In this document: in pieces, positions 25,207 through 34,334 of the stretch | Layout: every line of letters begins with the position of its first letter | How positions within the stretch are numbered: the stretch's first letter is position 1 | Assembly (NCBI GenBank): GCA_024641985.1 | Contig: JAHEBZ010000002.1 | Coordinates: 215,412 to 279,411 of the forward strand | DNA: 64,000 bases | Direction of reading: 5' to 3' | Source: Rhodoluna sp. | GTDB taxonomy: Bacteria; Actinomycetota; Actinomycetes; Actinomycetales; Microbacteriaceae | The notes under the pieces: model-generated | What the model was told of the DNA's origin: nothing | The model's input: the letters and a program-made list of their open reading frames with translations, nothing else | Databases searched by the model: none | Translations under genes and position numbers: made by a program

Positions 25207-25411
25207 CGAGGCGTTTGCGTGCACCGCTCAGCCACTTTTCGCACTGGGTTGCCAGTGCTTCGCCGCGCTCCCAAAGGCCAAGCGATTGCTCTAACGAAAC
25301 CGAGCCGGCCTCTAGCTCTGCAACAACTTTGATCAGTTCGTCTCGGGCCTGCTCGTAGTTCATTTCGGCCACATCTGCATTAGCCTTGGCGGCTGCCTTT
25401 TCTGCGCTCAT
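25169..25411 (-). CDS. xseB: Exodeoxyribonuclease VII small subunit
   Basis: An 80-aa helical partner of XseA, needed for the stability of the exonuclease VII complex that degrades single-stranded DNA. NYEQARDELIKVVAELEAGSVSLEQSLGLWERGEAL is the family core (seen as YEQARDELIKVV, LEAGSVSLEQSL and WERGEAL), with the conserved Leu/Glu helices. An Ala/Lys-rich N-terminal extension of about 15 aa precedes it. xseA lies upstream on the same strand with a 57-nt gap. The 3' end overlaps the start of the DUF4245 gene, implying coupled translation. Confidence 0.93.
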   Translation of the reverse strand: MSAEKAAAKANADVAEMNYEQARDELIKVVAELEAGSVSLEQSLGLWERGEALATQCEKWLSGARKRLDDAVKNKKAEAN

Positions 25412-25468
25412 TATGTCTTTCAGTCTAATTTATTGCCGCTAGCCCGAAGGTTTCGGGCTAGTAAATCT

Positions 25469-26686
25469 TTAATCGGCGGTTGCCGAAATTTCGCCTTTGG
25501 CTAGACGAACTCGAAGTTTTTGGCCTTGCTTAACTTTGCTGCCGTCGGCAATTACTCTGCCGGATTCGTCTCGAACCACCGAATAGCCGCGATCGAGAGT
25601 TGATTGAGGAGATAGTGACCGAACCTGTTGTTTTAGGTGGTTTAACTGCATGCCCTCGCGTTCGAGCACAATGCCTAGATTGGCTCGAATGCTGGCTAGC
25701 CAACGATCTAGATCGAGTTGCTTGTCGTTGATGAAGGTAAACGGGTTGGCCAAAATTGGGCGACTGCGAATTTGCTCGATCATGGCTGCCTGATTGCTCA
25801 CATGGCCGTCAATCTTCATGAATATGCGTTGGCTGAGTTGGGCTAATTTGTGACGCTCGTCTTCGACATCAGGAACCACCCGCTTGGCGGCATCGGTTGG
25901 GGTTGAAGCTCGAAGGTCGGCAACCTCGTCGAGCAAAGGCCTGTCGGCCTCGTGGCCAATTGCCGACACAATTGGCGAGGTTGCGGCGGCGGCGGCGCGC
26001 ACGAGGGCTTCATCGCTGAATGCGATTAGGTCTAGAAACGAACCTCCGCCTCTGGCAATGATTATTACGTCTACTTCGGGGTCTTGGTCGAGTTCTTTGA
26101 TGGCCGCGACCACCTCGATGGCCGCTTTGTCGCCCTGAACCAAGGTGTGAATAACGCGAAAAGACACGTCGGGCCAGCGAAGCTTGGCATTTTGCAGAAC
26201 ATCTTTTTCGGCATCCGAGTTTTTGCCTGTAATTAGGCCAATTTTGTTGGGCAGAAAGGGCAGCGCCTTTTTGCGATCAGGCGAGCTGAGACCCTCGGTG
26301 GCCAGCTGCAGCCGAAGCCTTTCGATGCGCTCTAGCAGTTCGCCAAGGCCAACCTTGCGCATCTCGACAACCTGCATGGTGAGCTTGCCGCCCTTTGGCC
26401 AAAATGCGGGTTTGATGAGGGCAAGAACTCGATCGCCTTGTTTTAGATCCGCCGAAATTTTGGCAACGCTCCAAGAGTGAATCGAAACGCTGTTCTCTTG
26501 TTGCAAATCGCGAAGCTCGCCGAACATGTTGCTTGCACCAAGTTTGATAGAGGCAAGTTCGCCCTCAATCCAGAGGTAGCCAAGGCGTTCGATCCAGTCT
26601 TTTAAAGTTGCCGAAAGCCTTGAAACCGGCCAAGGGCTAAGTTCGGAAGAAACCTTGGAATCGCCTGCGGTTTCAAACTCGCTCAT
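25469..26686 (-). CDS. xseA: Exodeoxyribonuclease VII large subunit
   Basis: Catalytic subunit of exonuclease VII, 405 aa from the ATG at 26686 (GGAGGG lies just upstream); an in-frame GTG at 26707 would add 7 residues. N-terminal OB fold (SPWPVSRLSATLKDW, YLWIEGELASIK), then the nuclease core KIGLITGKNSDAEKDVLQN, DVIIIARGGGSFLDLIAFSDE and SAIGHEADRPLLDEVADLRA, and a helical C-terminus ending in the RGYSVVRDESGRVI segment. One family position normally reads 'GKG' etc. but the catalytic GGGS and D/H residues are intact. Divergent from ispH, followed by xseB. Confidence 0.95.
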   Translation of the reverse strand: MSEFETAGDSKVSSELSPWPVSRLSATLKDWIERLGYLWIEGELASIKLGASNMFGELRDLQQENSVSIHSWSVAKISADLKQGDRVLALIKPAFWPKGGKLTMQVVEMRKVGLGELLERIERLRLQLATEGLSSPDRKKALPFLPNKIGLITGKNSDAEKDVLQNAKLRWPDVSFRVIHTLVQGDKAAIEVVAAIKELDQDPEVDVIIIARGGGSFLDLIAFSDEALVRAAAAATSPIVSAIGHEADRPLLDEVADLRASTPTDAAKRVVPDVEDERHKLAQLSQRIFMKIDGHVSNQAAMIEQIRSRPILANPFTFINDKQLDLDRWLASIRANLGIVLEREGMQLNHLKQQVRSLSPQSTLDRGYSVVRDESGRVIADGSKVKQGQKLRVRLAKGEISATAD

Positions 26687-26730
26687 GGGCCCTCCGGTTT
26701 CGGCCACCGCAATCCTTCAAATGACGCGTT

Positions 26731-26736
26731 TATCAT
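26731..26736 (+). promoter_or_regulatory. Candidate -10 box for leaderless ispH
   Basis: TATCAT lies 6 nt before the GTG at 26743. It is one base off TATAAT-like actinobacterial boxes. Confidence 0.45.
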
Positions 26737-26742
26737 TGAGGG

Positions 26743-27774
26743 GTGACTGAAATCAAGGATACCGCGACCGAACGACAATCAGCCGTGGCTGTGCCGCTTG
26801 GCAAGAAGGTTTTGCTTGCCGCACCCCGAGGATATTGTGCCGGTGTTGACCGTGCAGTTATTGCCGTCGAGAAGGCTCTTGACCATTACGGCTCACCTGT
26901 TTATGTGCGCAAGCAAATTGTGCACAACAAACATGTGGTGTCTTCGCTCGAAAAGCGCGGGGCAATCTTCGTTGACGAGGTAGACGATGTGCCAACCGGT
27001 GCGGTTCTGGTGTTTTCGGCCCATGGCGTTTCGCCGGCTGTGGTGGCCGCCGCCGAAGCCCGTGGCCTAAACACCATCGATGCCACCTGCCCTTTGGTAA
27101 CTAAAGTTCACCGCGAGGTTCAGCGATTTGCGGCCGAAGATTACGATATTTTGCTGATTGGTCACGAAGGCCATGAAGAGGTTGAAGGCACGGCCGGCGA
27201 GGCCCCCGATGTCGTTCAAATCATCGACAAGGATGATTCGATCGCCGCCGCTACAGTGCGCGACCCAAAGAAGCTGATTTGGCTTTCGCAAACCACTCTT
27301 TCGGTAGACGAAACCATGGAAACGGTTTTGAAGCTACGCGAAAAGCACCCAACCCTGCAAAACCCGCCGAGTGACGACATTTGCTATGCCACTCAAAACC
27401 GCCAGGTTGCAATCAAAAAGGTTGGCGAAGGTTCAGATTTGGTCATTGTGGTGGGTTCTTCGAACTCTTCTAACACCGTTCGGCTTGTCGAGGTTGCACT
27501 CGAAGCCGGGGCCAAAGCGGCATACCGAGTTGATTTTGCCAGCGAGATCGATGAGGCCTGGTTTGAAGGTGTTGAGACAGTTGGTGTATCTTCGGGGGCA
27601 TCGGTGCCAGAAGAGTTGGTGGATGACGTGCTTAACCACTTGGCTGCACGCGGCTATGGAGATGTGCGAACGGTGCAAACTGCCGAAGAAGACGTGCAGT
27701 TTTCACTGCCTGCCGAGTTGCGCAAAGAACTGAAAGCGGCAGGCACGGATGTGAGCAACAAAATCAGGCGCTAA
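26743..27774 (+). CDS. ispH: 4-hydroxy-3-methylbut-2-enyl diphosphate reductase
   Basis: Last enzyme of the MEP isoprenoid pathway, reducing HMBPP to IPP and DMAPP with an iron-sulfur cluster. At 343 aa. The three cluster cysteines are in [13 protein letters not shown] (C32), [14 protein letters not shown] (C116) and [11 protein letters not shown] (C214); [28 protein letters not shown] and [14 protein letters not shown] also match. GTG start at 26743 fits TATCAT 6 nt before. Feeds the prenyl transferase at 18743. A strong bidirectional terminator at 27804 separates it from fba. Confidence 0.97.
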   Translation: MTEIKDTATERQSAVAVPLGKKVLLAAPRGYCAGVDRAVIAVEKALDHYGSPVYVRKQIVHNKHVVSSLEKRGAIFVDEVDDVPTGAVLVFSAHGVSPAVVAAAEARGLNTIDATCPLVTKVHREVQRFAAEDYDILLIGHEGHEEVEGTAGEAPDVVQIIDKDDSIAAATVRDPKKLIWLSQTTLSVDETMETVLKLREKHPTLQNPPSDDICYATQNRQVAIKKVGEGSDLVIVVGSSNSSNTVRLVEVALEAGAKAAYRVDFASEIDEAWFEGVETVGVSSGASVPEELVDDVLNHLAARGYGDVRTVQTAEEDVQFSLPAELRKELKAAGTDVSNKIRR

Positions 27775-27803
27775 CCCAGTTGTGCCTACGCAAATTTATG
27801 CAT

Positions 27804-27841
27804 AAAAAACTCGACCCCGCCTAGACGGGGCCGAGTTTTTT
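27804..27841. terminator. Bidirectional terminator between ispH and fba
   Basis: AAAAAACTCG (27804-27813) pairs with CGAGTTTTTT (27832-27841), with an inner CCCCG/CGGGG stem. It has a T-run on either strand, so it can end both convergent genes. Confidence 0.9.
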
Positions 27842-27850
27842 GTTGAGCTA

Positions 27851-28873
27851 TTAGCCCTGAGATTTGCCTGCTGAACCCAGCTGTGCAGCTGCCTCAACCA
27901 CGCGAGCGGCCATGCCTGCCTCGCCAATCTTGCCCCAAGCGCGAGGGTCGTAGTGCTTCTTGTTGCCCACTTCGCCATCGATCTTTAGAACGCCGTCGTA
28001 GTTGGCCAACATGTGGCCAGCAATTGGGCGAGTGAAAGCATATTGAAGGTCGGTGTCAATGTTCATCTTGATAACACCGTGTGAAACTGCGTCGGCAATT
28101 TCTTGGTCGGTTGAGCCTGAACCACCGTGGAAAACTAGATCGAACGGCTTGTCAACGCCATACTTAGCGCCAACGGCTGCCTGAATTTCGCCAAGCAGTT
28201 CAGGGCGAAGTTTTACGTTGCCTGGCTTGTATACGCCGTGCACGTTGCCGAAAGTAAGCGCAACCATGTAGCGACCGTTCTCGCCAAGGCCTAGTGCCTC
28301 AGCGGTTAGCAGGCCATCTTGAGGGGTGGTGTAAAGGTGCTCACCCATGCCGCCCTCAACGCCGTCTTCTTCGCCGCCAACAACGCCAACTTCGATTTCA
28401 AGAACCGCACCGATGTTTCTGGTTAGCGCCAGCATCTCTTTGGCAATGATTAGGTTTTCGCCCATTGGCACAGCCGAGCCATCCCACATGTGCGAGTTGA
28501 AAAGTGGGTCTTGGCCGGCCTTAACGCGCTCTTGCGACATGGCAATTAGCGGGCGCACAAACTCATCGAGCTGGTGCTTGGCGCAGTGGTCGGTGTGAAG
28601 AGCCACGGTGACGCCATAGTTCTTTGCTGCTTCGCGTGCGAAGGCAGCCATCGCTGCGGCACCAGATGCCATCTTCTTGATGGTTGGGCCAGACCAGTAG
28701 TCGCCTCCACCGGTGGTTACCTGAATGATGCCGTCAGAACCGGCCTCGGCAAGACCTGCCAGAGCGGCGTTTAGAGTTTGTGAGCTAGAAACGTTGATGG
28801 CCGGGTAGGCGAAGCCACCCTTTTTTGCGCGGTCAAGCATTTCTAGGTATTGGTCTGGTGATGCTACAGGCAT
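27851..28873 (-). CDS. fba: Class II fructose-bisphosphate aldolase
   Basis: Zinc-dependent aldolase cleaving fructose 1,6-bisphosphate into GAP and DHAP. At 340 aa. The N-terminal YPAINVSSSQTLNAALAG, the HTDHCAKHQLDEFVRP with catalytic Asp and zinc His, EIEVGVVGGEEDGVEG, TFGNVHGVYKPG and FHGGSGSTDQEI with the second set of zinc/phosphate residues are all seen, then MNIDTDLQYAFTRP. GGAGAA lies upstream of the ATG at 28873. Divergent from glpX, so both directions of the FBP step are encoded together. Confidence 0.97.
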   Translation of the reverse strand: MPVASPDQYLEMLDRAKKGGFAYPAINVSSSQTLNAALAGLAEAGSDGIIQVTTGGGDYWSGPTIKKMASGAAAMAAFAREAAKNYGVTVALHTDHCAKHQLDEFVRPLIAMSQERVKAGQDPLFNSHMWDGSAVPMGENLIIAKEMLALTRNIGAVLEIEVGVVGGEEDGVEGGMGEHLYTTPQDGLLTAEALGLGENGRYMVALTFGNVHGVYKPGNVKLRPELLGEIQAAVGAKYGVDKPFDLVFHGGSGSTDQEIADAVSHGVIKMNIDTDLQYAFTRPIAGHMLANYDGVLKIDGEVGNKKHYDPRAWGKIGEAGMAARVVEAAAQLGSAGKSQG

Positions 28874-28925
28874 AGCAATTCTCCTAATTAGTTGGGCGTT
28901 TAGGCGACTCCGTCGGCGACTTACC

Positions 28926-28931
28926 TATGAT
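28926..28931 (+). promoter_or_regulatory. Candidate -10 box for glpX
   Basis: TATGAT precedes the glpX start at 28981 by about 50 nt. It overlaps two alternative ATGs at 28927/28930, which would argue against those as starts. Confidence 0.3.
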
Positions 28932-28980
28932 GTTAGCAAGGATGCGGGTTGCTCCGCCTGAAGGCTGCACGAAAGGCCAC

Positions 28981-29934
28981 ATGACTTTGCATAATGCCAA
29001 TGGGCCGGCCATCGATATTTTGGCCGCAACCGTTGCTGCAACGGCTGCCTGTTGGGTGCACGTTGGCAAAGGCGACAAGTTAAAAGTTGACCGCGTTGCC
29101 GTGGATGCCATGAGGCAGTCGCTAGTGGGTGCCGATTTTGGGGGCATCGTGGTTATCGGCGAAGGCGAAAAAGATGATGCGCCCATGCTCTTCAACGGTG
29201 AATTGATTGGCCAAGATCAAGCCATCGAATGGGATATTGCCGTTGACCCGGTTGACGGCACGGCTTTGGCTGCTGCCGGAGTTGATGGTGCGGTTGCCGT
29301 GATGGCCGCGGCGCGGCGCGGTGCAATGCTCGAATCTTCAGAGGTTTATTACATGAAGAAGATCATCGCGGGGCCTGCTGGCAGGGGAGTGCTTGACATT
29401 GATGCAAGCGCGGCAGTAAACATTGAAGCACTTGCTGCTGCCCTAGATAAGCCAGTTACAGATCTTCGAGTTGCGGTTATCAATAAAGCCAGAAATTTTG
29501 AGTTGATTGCCCAGGTCGAAGCGTGCGGTGCAACCTGGGTGCGCTTTGATGAAGGCGATATTGCCATGGCGGTGGCTGCTGCCACCGCGGGCAGCGGGGT
29601 TGATTTGCTTCTTGGCGTTGGTGGCTCACCCGAGGGTGTGGTTGCGGCTGTGGCTGTTCAAGTGCTTGGCGGTTTTATGCAGGCGCGGTTTGCGCCACAA
29701 ACACCCGATCAAATCGAGCGTGCTTTGCTGGCTAACTATGACCTCGAGCAAAAATTTGAACTTAATGATCTGGTTTCGGGCGACAGCTTTGTTTTCGTTT
29801 TGACGGGCATAACCGATGGAGTGCTAACAAGGGGAGTGCGCGAATTTGACGAACACCTCGAGATTCAAAGTTTTATTCTCGACAGCAAGTTGGGAGAAGC
29901 GTTAATTGCAGAAATGAATGTGCCCCGCTACTAG
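28981..29934 (+). CDS. glpX: Class II fructose-1,6-bisphosphatase
   Basis: Gluconeogenic phosphatase, 317 aa from the ATG at 28981 (GAAAGG is well placed; longer ATGs at 28927, 28930 and 28942 lack an SD and add residues not expected in GlpX). HVGKGDKLKVDRVAVDAMR, the metal site GGIVVIGEGEKDDAPML, DPVDGTALAAAGVDGAV and LLGVGGSPEGVVAAVA match the GlpX family. Divergent from fba and convergent with the phosphofructokinase, so the three form a small glycolysis/gluconeogenesis cluster. The terminator at 29917-29949 overlaps its last codons. Confidence 0.95.
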   Translation: MTLHNANGPAIDILAATVAATAACWVHVGKGDKLKVDRVAVDAMRQSLVGADFGGIVVIGEGEKDDAPMLFNGELIGQDQAIEWDIAVDPVDGTALAAAGVDGAVAVMAAARRGAMLESSEVYYMKKIIAGPAGRGVLDIDASAAVNIEALAAALDKPVTDLRVAVINKARNFELIAQVEACGATWVRFDEGDIAMAVAAATAGSGVDLLLGVGGSPEGVVAAVAVQVLGGFMQARFAPQTPDQIERALLANYDLEQKFELNDLVSGDSFVFVLTGITDGVLTRGVREFDEHLEIQSFILDSKLGEALIAEMNVPRY

Positions 29935-29949
29935 AGCGAGGCACATTTT
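29917..29949 (+). terminator. Terminator overlapping the glpX stop codon
   Basis: AATGTGCC (29917-29924) pairs with GGCACATT (29940-29947), inner CGC/GCG, followed by TTTT. It begins inside the last glpX codons. Confidence 0.7.
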
Positions 29950-29973
29950 GGTTCAAAATTAGCTGCAGGCCAA

Positions 29974-30999
29974 CTATGCAACCGCTGGTTCTTCTAGCAA
30001 AGCGGTGCGGTCTGGGCTGTCGGTCAAGATTGCAGCAGGCATGTGATCTAGGTTTTCAAGACCCGAGGTTGCCTGGGTTACTGCAACGGCTCCCCACTGC
30101 ACAGCAGCCGAAACACCGTGAGGAACATCGAAGCCAACACCAAAGTGGTCGTCGCCTTCGGCTACGGGGTTGCTAACCACTGCCGACAAAAAGCCAGCCA
30201 AAGTTGCATCGCCGGCACCCACAGTGTTGATTACCTTTACCGGAGGGGTGCGAGCTGCCCAAGCGTGGTCTGCGGTAACCGCAATCATGCCGTCGGCGCC
30301 AAGGCTGGCCAAAACGCACTCGACACCGTGTGAACAAAGCTCGCGAGCTGCATCGATTACATCGCCGATGTTGTTGAGTGTGCGCCCAACGGCCGATGCA
30401 AGTTCTTCGGCGTTTGGCTTCATGATGCTTGCGGCACCCTTGCGAGCCCAGTGCTGAAGCGGTTCGCCAGATGTGTCGAGTGCAACTCGAACGCCCATTT
30501 CTTTCATGGCGTCAAAAATTGGCTGAAGGTCTACATATTCGCCAGTTGTCTTGCAAACTGGAAGCGCGCCAGCAATAACGAGCCACTTGGCGCCGTTGTC
30601 GCGAACAGTTTTGATGGTTAGCTCAACCACTGCAGCCCAGTCTTCGGCGCTAAGCGGGCGTGGTGCCTCGTTAACCTTGGTGGTTGCTCCGTTGTGAATA
30701 ACCATGGTGGTAGAAACTCGAAGTGTGCCATCAACCCAAAGAGGCACTAGCGTTTGGGCGTGACCAGTGCGCTCAAGAACTCCGGGGTCGGCGTTGCCAA
30801 TCGGAATAACGCCAGGCGCATCGATGCCAGCCAGTTTCAAACCCTTGGTGACGTTAATGCCTTTGCCGGCAAGTTCTTCGGCCACGCCGTCGGCGCGGTT
30901 TACGCCGCCCTCGATGAGGTTGCTCACATAGTAGGTGCGGTCTAGCGTTGGTGCTGGCGTCAGGGTAACAATAGGCGCACCGTTACTTTGAACAGACAT
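29974..30999 (-). CDS. PfkB family hexose kinase, 1-phosphofructokinase-like
   Basis: Ribokinase-fold kinase of 341 aa. TLTPAPTLDRTYYV with the substrate Asp, a GGVNRADGVAEELAGKGINV segment of the FruK/LacC branch (written in part), IMKPNAEELASAVG and NTVGAGDATLAGFLSAV with the anion hole and catalytic Asp. It would phosphorylate fructose 1-phosphate or tagatose/fructose 6-phosphate. No PTS gene is adjacent, while fba and glpX are, so it could serve as the phosphofructokinase of glycolysis. TATACT (31087-31092, minus) may be its -10, and an SD-like GAGGAG precedes the ATG. Confidence 0.88.
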   Translation of the reverse strand: MSVQSNGAPIVTLTPAPTLDRTYYVSNLIEGGVNRADGVAEELAGKGINVTKGLKLAGIDAPGVIPIGNADPGVLERTGHAQTLVPLWVDGTLRVSTTMVIHNGATTKVNEAPRPLSAEDWAAVVELTIKTVRDNGAKWLVIAGALPVCKTTGEYVDLQPIFDAMKEMGVRVALDTSGEPLQHWARKGAASIMKPNAEELASAVGRTLNNIGDVIDAARELCSHGVECVLASLGADGMIAVTADHAWAARTPPVKVINTVGAGDATLAGFLSAVVSNPVAEGDDHFGVGFDVPHGVSAAVQWGAVAVTQATSGLENLDHMPAAILTDSPDRTALLEEPAVA

Positions 31000-31086
31000 G
31001 CAGACTCCTCGAATGCTTTGATGATTGCCGAATTTAAAAAATCCGGATTACTTCGGCTGCAAACACCTTTGTCGAGCGCTTCAAAA

Positions 31087-31092
31087 AGTATA
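31087..31092 (-). promoter_or_regulatory. Candidate -10 box for the PfkB-type kinase
   Basis: TATACT on the minus strand about 90 nt upstream of the ATG at 30999. A TTGACA about 33 nt further upstream is too far to be its -35. Confidence 0.35.
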
Positions 31093-31136
31093 CCGATTAG
31101 GCAGTCTGGAAAATGTTTCGAAGGTTGTCAAAACGA

Positions 31137-32351
31137 TTAAATATTTGTTTCCGGTTTTTCGCTTTCAACGGTCAATTCGCTGGCGGTAAGAGCCTGTGGC
31201 CCTGCTTCGATTTCTCGGGGAGTGACAATCTCTTCGGTTCCGAGTGCGTTTTCGTCTAGGTCGTTCAATTTTCGAGCTGTAACAAGAACGCGGCTTTCGA
31301 GGCTCGAGGCAAATGTGTTGTAATCCTTGACGGTTGACATGATCGAGCGACCAAGTTTGTCGGCGTGGTTGGCAACAGTGCTGATGCGCTCATAGAGCTC
31401 TTTGCCTAGCTTGATCATGGCGCGAACCGAGGTTTCATCGGCGTTTTGGCGCCAGATGTAGTTGATGGTTTTTAGAACCGAGAACAGGCTTACGGGTGAG
31501 GCCAGGGCCACATTCTTTTTGAAGGCATATTCGAGCAAACCCGGGTCTGCATCTAGTGCCGCCGAAAGCAACGACTCGCTTGGCACGAACGCGATTACAA
31601 AATCGGGGCTTGCGTTTAGGCCTGTCCAGTAGCCTTTGCTGCCTAGGGCATCGATGTGGCCCTTGACTGCTTTAACGTGATCTTCGAGAAGTTTTTTGCG
31701 GCGAGCAAGCTCTTCGCCGCTTGCAAGCTCAGAGATTGTCGAGGCCTCTTGGTATGAGTTGAACGGCACCTTTGAATCGATGGCCAGCGATTTGCCGCCC
31801 GGCAGGTTGATAACCATGTCGGCGCGACCAGAACCGCCATCGGTTGAAATGGTTGCTTGCTCGTCAAAATCGGCGTGCTTAATTAAGCCAGCCAGCTCAA
31901 CCAGTTTGCGCAATTGGGTTTCGCCCCACACGCCGCGAAGCGAGTTTGAAGACAATGCCTGCGATAGTGATTGGGCTTGCTTGCGAACATTTTCGTTTGA
32001 TTCGACAACGTTTTGAACCTGCTGCTGAATGCTCGAAAACTGTTTGGTGCGCTCTTCTTCGAGTTTGGCAACCGTGCTTTGCATTTGCTCTAGATGCAGC
32101 TTGACAGGGGCTAGTGCCTGCAGGAGTTTGTTTTCTTCGCGATCGCGTTCGTCACGTTCGTTTCGCTCGCGGGTTAATTGGGCAAGTTGGGTTGACAGAC
32201 CGCTGATTGTTGCCTCGGCTGCGGCATTTTTAACTGCCAATTCTTGGCTCAAATTGCTATCAATTGCCTTTGGCTGTTTGGCCTTCGCGGCAAACCAACC
32301 CAAAGCTGCGCCAACAACTAAACCAACAGCCAGAAAAATATAAGACTCCAT
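31137..32351 (-). CDS. rmuC: RmuC family DNA recombination protein
   Basis: A 404-aa protein with an N-terminal membrane helix (YIFLAVGLVVGAALGWFAA), a long coiled coil (about residues 35-130, rich in Glu/Gln/Arg), and the C-terminal RmuC nuclease-like domain: SNSLRGVWGETQLRKLVELAG, DMVINLPGGKSLAIDSKVPF and FVPSESLLSAALDADPGLLEYA. In E. coli rmuC limits recombination at inverted repeats. AATACT lies 6 nt before the ATG. It is divergent from the acyltransferase gene with 54 nt between. Confidence 0.93.
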   Translation of the reverse strand: MESYIFLAVGLVVGAALGWFAAKAKQPKAIDSNLSQELAVKNAAAEATISGLSTQLAQLTRERNERDERDREENKLLQALAPVKLHLEQMQSTVAKLEEERTKQFSSIQQQVQNVVESNENVRKQAQSLSQALSSNSLRGVWGETQLRKLVELAGLIKHADFDEQATISTDGGSGRADMVINLPGGKSLAIDSKVPFNSYQEASTISELASGEELARRKKLLEDHVKAVKGHIDALGSKGYWTGLNASPDFVIAFVPSESLLSAALDADPGLLEYAFKKNVALASPVSLFSVLKTINYIWRQNADETSVRAMIKLGKELYERISTVANHADKLGRSIMSTVKDYNTFASSLESRVLVTARKLNDLDENALGTEEIVTPREIEAGPQALTASELTVESEKPETNI

Positions 32352-32405
32352 GACCCGAGTATTTCATCCGGGTGCGACATTTATTGAACGGTAAACTCAT
32401 CGGTC

Positions 32406-34334
32406 GTGGGTGAATTGCAAAAAAACCGGGCAGACATTCAGGTCTTGCGGGCGCTCGCCGTGATGATGGTGGTGATTTTTCACCTATTTCCCAACCAACT
32501 TGCGGGCGGTTTCGCCGGCGTTGATGTCTTCTTCGTAATCTCCGGTTTCCTAATCAGTTCGAGTCTGTTGCGCGAACTGCAGCGCTCCGGTCGAATCCAA
32601 TTATCAAAATTTTGGGCAAAGCGAATGCGCCGTTTGTTGCCTGCTGCGTTTCTGGTTATCGCCGCAACTTCGATAGTTGCCGCAATTTTTGTGCCACCCT
32701 TCACCCGGGCCGAGTTTATGAGCCATGGTGTGGCCAGCATTTTTTATTTCGAAAACTGGAGCCTGGCCTTAAGCTCGAGCGATTACTTCAGCGAGTCGAA
32801 TGCATCGCCGTTTCAGCATTTTTGGTCGCTGGCGGTTGAAGAGCAGTTTTATCTGATTTGGCCGATGCTTTTGCTGATCGCGGCAGTGCTGGCCAAGCCG
32901 AACTTCAAGTTGGCCATCGGTGCACTCATTGCAACGGCCGGGTTAACCTCATTTGCCTTGGCTATTTTGCTCACCAACTTAGACCCGGGTGCTGCCTATT
33001 TCAACTCGTTTACAAGGGTTTGGCAGTTCGCGGTTGGTGCGGCAATTGCTCATTTTTGGTTGCTAAAACCACCTTCGATGCGTTTTGCACCATTTCTAAG
33101 CATCGCCGGCCTAGCGCTAATCGCTGTTTCGGCCATTTGGTTCGATTCCGGTTCGCAATTTCCAGGGTTTAGTGCCGTTGTGCCAGTGGCTGGCACCGCC
33201 CTTGCCATATTCGCTGGCCTAAGCGGCTCGCCCACTTGGCTCGCCAGGTTCTATGAGTTCAAGCCGCTGCAATTCTTGGGTCAAATTAGCTACAGCCTCT
33301 ATCTATGGCACTGGCCTGTAATTGTTTTAGCGCCATTTGTGCTCAACCGTGCAACTTCAAATATTGAAAAACCTGCTTTGCTGGCAATCGCCATTGGGTT
33401 GGCATGGGCAACCCAAAAGTTTGTCGAAGAACCGGCTCGAAACTCAACAATCTATCTGCGGGCCAAGCCGCGATTCACCATCATCACCGCGTTGGCGGCA
33501 TCGGTGGCGCTAGGTCTTGGGGTTGGCGCAATCTCGGCAATGGGTCAAGCCACCTTGGCTACCAACCAAATTTCGCTCGACCAGGCCAAACACGATTCGG
33601 CCGACCCTGGCTCTGAGTGCATGACAAAGGCCGAGCAAACCGAGGTTATTTGGTGCGATTTTGGCAATGCCAAATCAAACTACCGCGTGCTATTAATTGG
33701 CGATTCGCACGCAGCCACTCATCTGAGCGGGTTCAACGAATTGGCAACCAAAAACGATTGGGCACTAACCCTTGCCTATAAAGCCGGATGTTCGTTCAGT
33801 TTGGTCGAGCGCAACGCGACAGCGCGAGGCACCTCGTGTGCCAAATGGAATCGGAACCTTCAAAGCCAACTGGCCAGCCAAAAACCATTCGATCTGGTGG
33901 TTACGGCAAACTTTGCAAATAACTTCTTGGCCGAGATTAAAGCCGAGAATTGGGCCGAAATCGCGGCGTCTGGCTATCGCGTCGCTTGGCAGCCGCTTAT
34001 CGATCGCGGTGCCCAGGTTGTGGCTCTTCGGGATAACCCGCAGATGACCGAAGCGATGAAGGCTTGTTGGGATGCCGCAGTATCGGATGCTTCACAGTGC
34101 ATCGGATCTAAAAATAAAATGCTTTACCCCGATGCATCGCAGGTTGCAGCCACAAATTTTGTGGGAGCCTTTGCCCTAGACCTAACCGACCTCTATTGCA
34201 CCGACCAAGCCTGCCCGGCTCAGCGCAACGGCGTATACATTTATCGAAATGCAGACCACATAGCGGCAACCTATTCAAAGGTGATCTCAGCCGAGCTTTA
34301 TAACCGGCTTCAAAACCTGCTTAGTGGCGACTAG
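32406..34334 (+). CDS. Acyltransferase 3 fused to a C-terminal SGNH hydrolase domain
   Basis: Membrane O-acyltransferase of the OafA type, 642 aa. Residues 5-340 form about ten helices of the acyltransferase-3 fold: DIQVLRALAVMMVVIFHL with the Arg-His pair, GFAGVDVFFVISGFLI, FWAKRMRRLLPA and QHFWSLAVEEQFYLIWP. The C-terminal SGNH domain has LLIGDSHAATHLSG and NADHIAATY with Ser and Asp/His, missing nothing obvious. It would O-acylate a surface glycan or lipid. GTG start; TAAACT at 8 nt. Its 3' end overlaps the exonuclease gene by 48 nt. Confidence 0.92.
   Translation: MGELQKNRADIQVLRALAVMMVVIFHLFPNQLAGGFAGVDVFFVISGFLISSSLLRELQRSGRIQLSKFWAKRMRRLLPAAFLVIAATSIVAAIFVPPFTRAEFMSHGVASIFYFENWSLALSSSDYFSESNASPFQHFWSLAVEEQFYLIWPMLLLIAAVLAKPNFKLAIGALIATAGLTSFALAILLTNLDPGAAYFNSFTRVWQFAVGAAIAHFWLLKPPSMRFAPFLSIAGLALIAVSAIWFDSGSQFPGFSAVVPVAGTALAIFAGLSGSPTWLARFYEFKPLQFLGQISYSLYLWHWPVIVLAPFVLNRATSNIEKPALLAIAIGLAWATQKFVEEPARNSTIYLRAKPRFTIITALAASVALGLGVGAISAMGQATLATNQISLDQAKHDSADPGSECMTKAEQTEVIWCDFGNAKSNYRVLLIGDSHAATHLSGFNELATKNDWALTLAYKAGCSFSLVERNATARGTSCAKWNRNLQSQLASQKPFDLVVTANFANNFLAEIKAENWAEIAASGYRVAWQPLIDRGAQVVALRDNPQMTEAMKACWDAAVSDASQCIGSKNKMLYPDASQVAATNFVGAFALDLTDLYCTDQACPAQRNGVYIYRNADHIAATYSKVISAELYNRLQNLLSGD

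Noticed and set aside
31040..31049. AATCCGGATT palindrome as a terminator
   Set aside because: It has no loop and no convincing T-run on the relevant side; at most a weak operator candidate.
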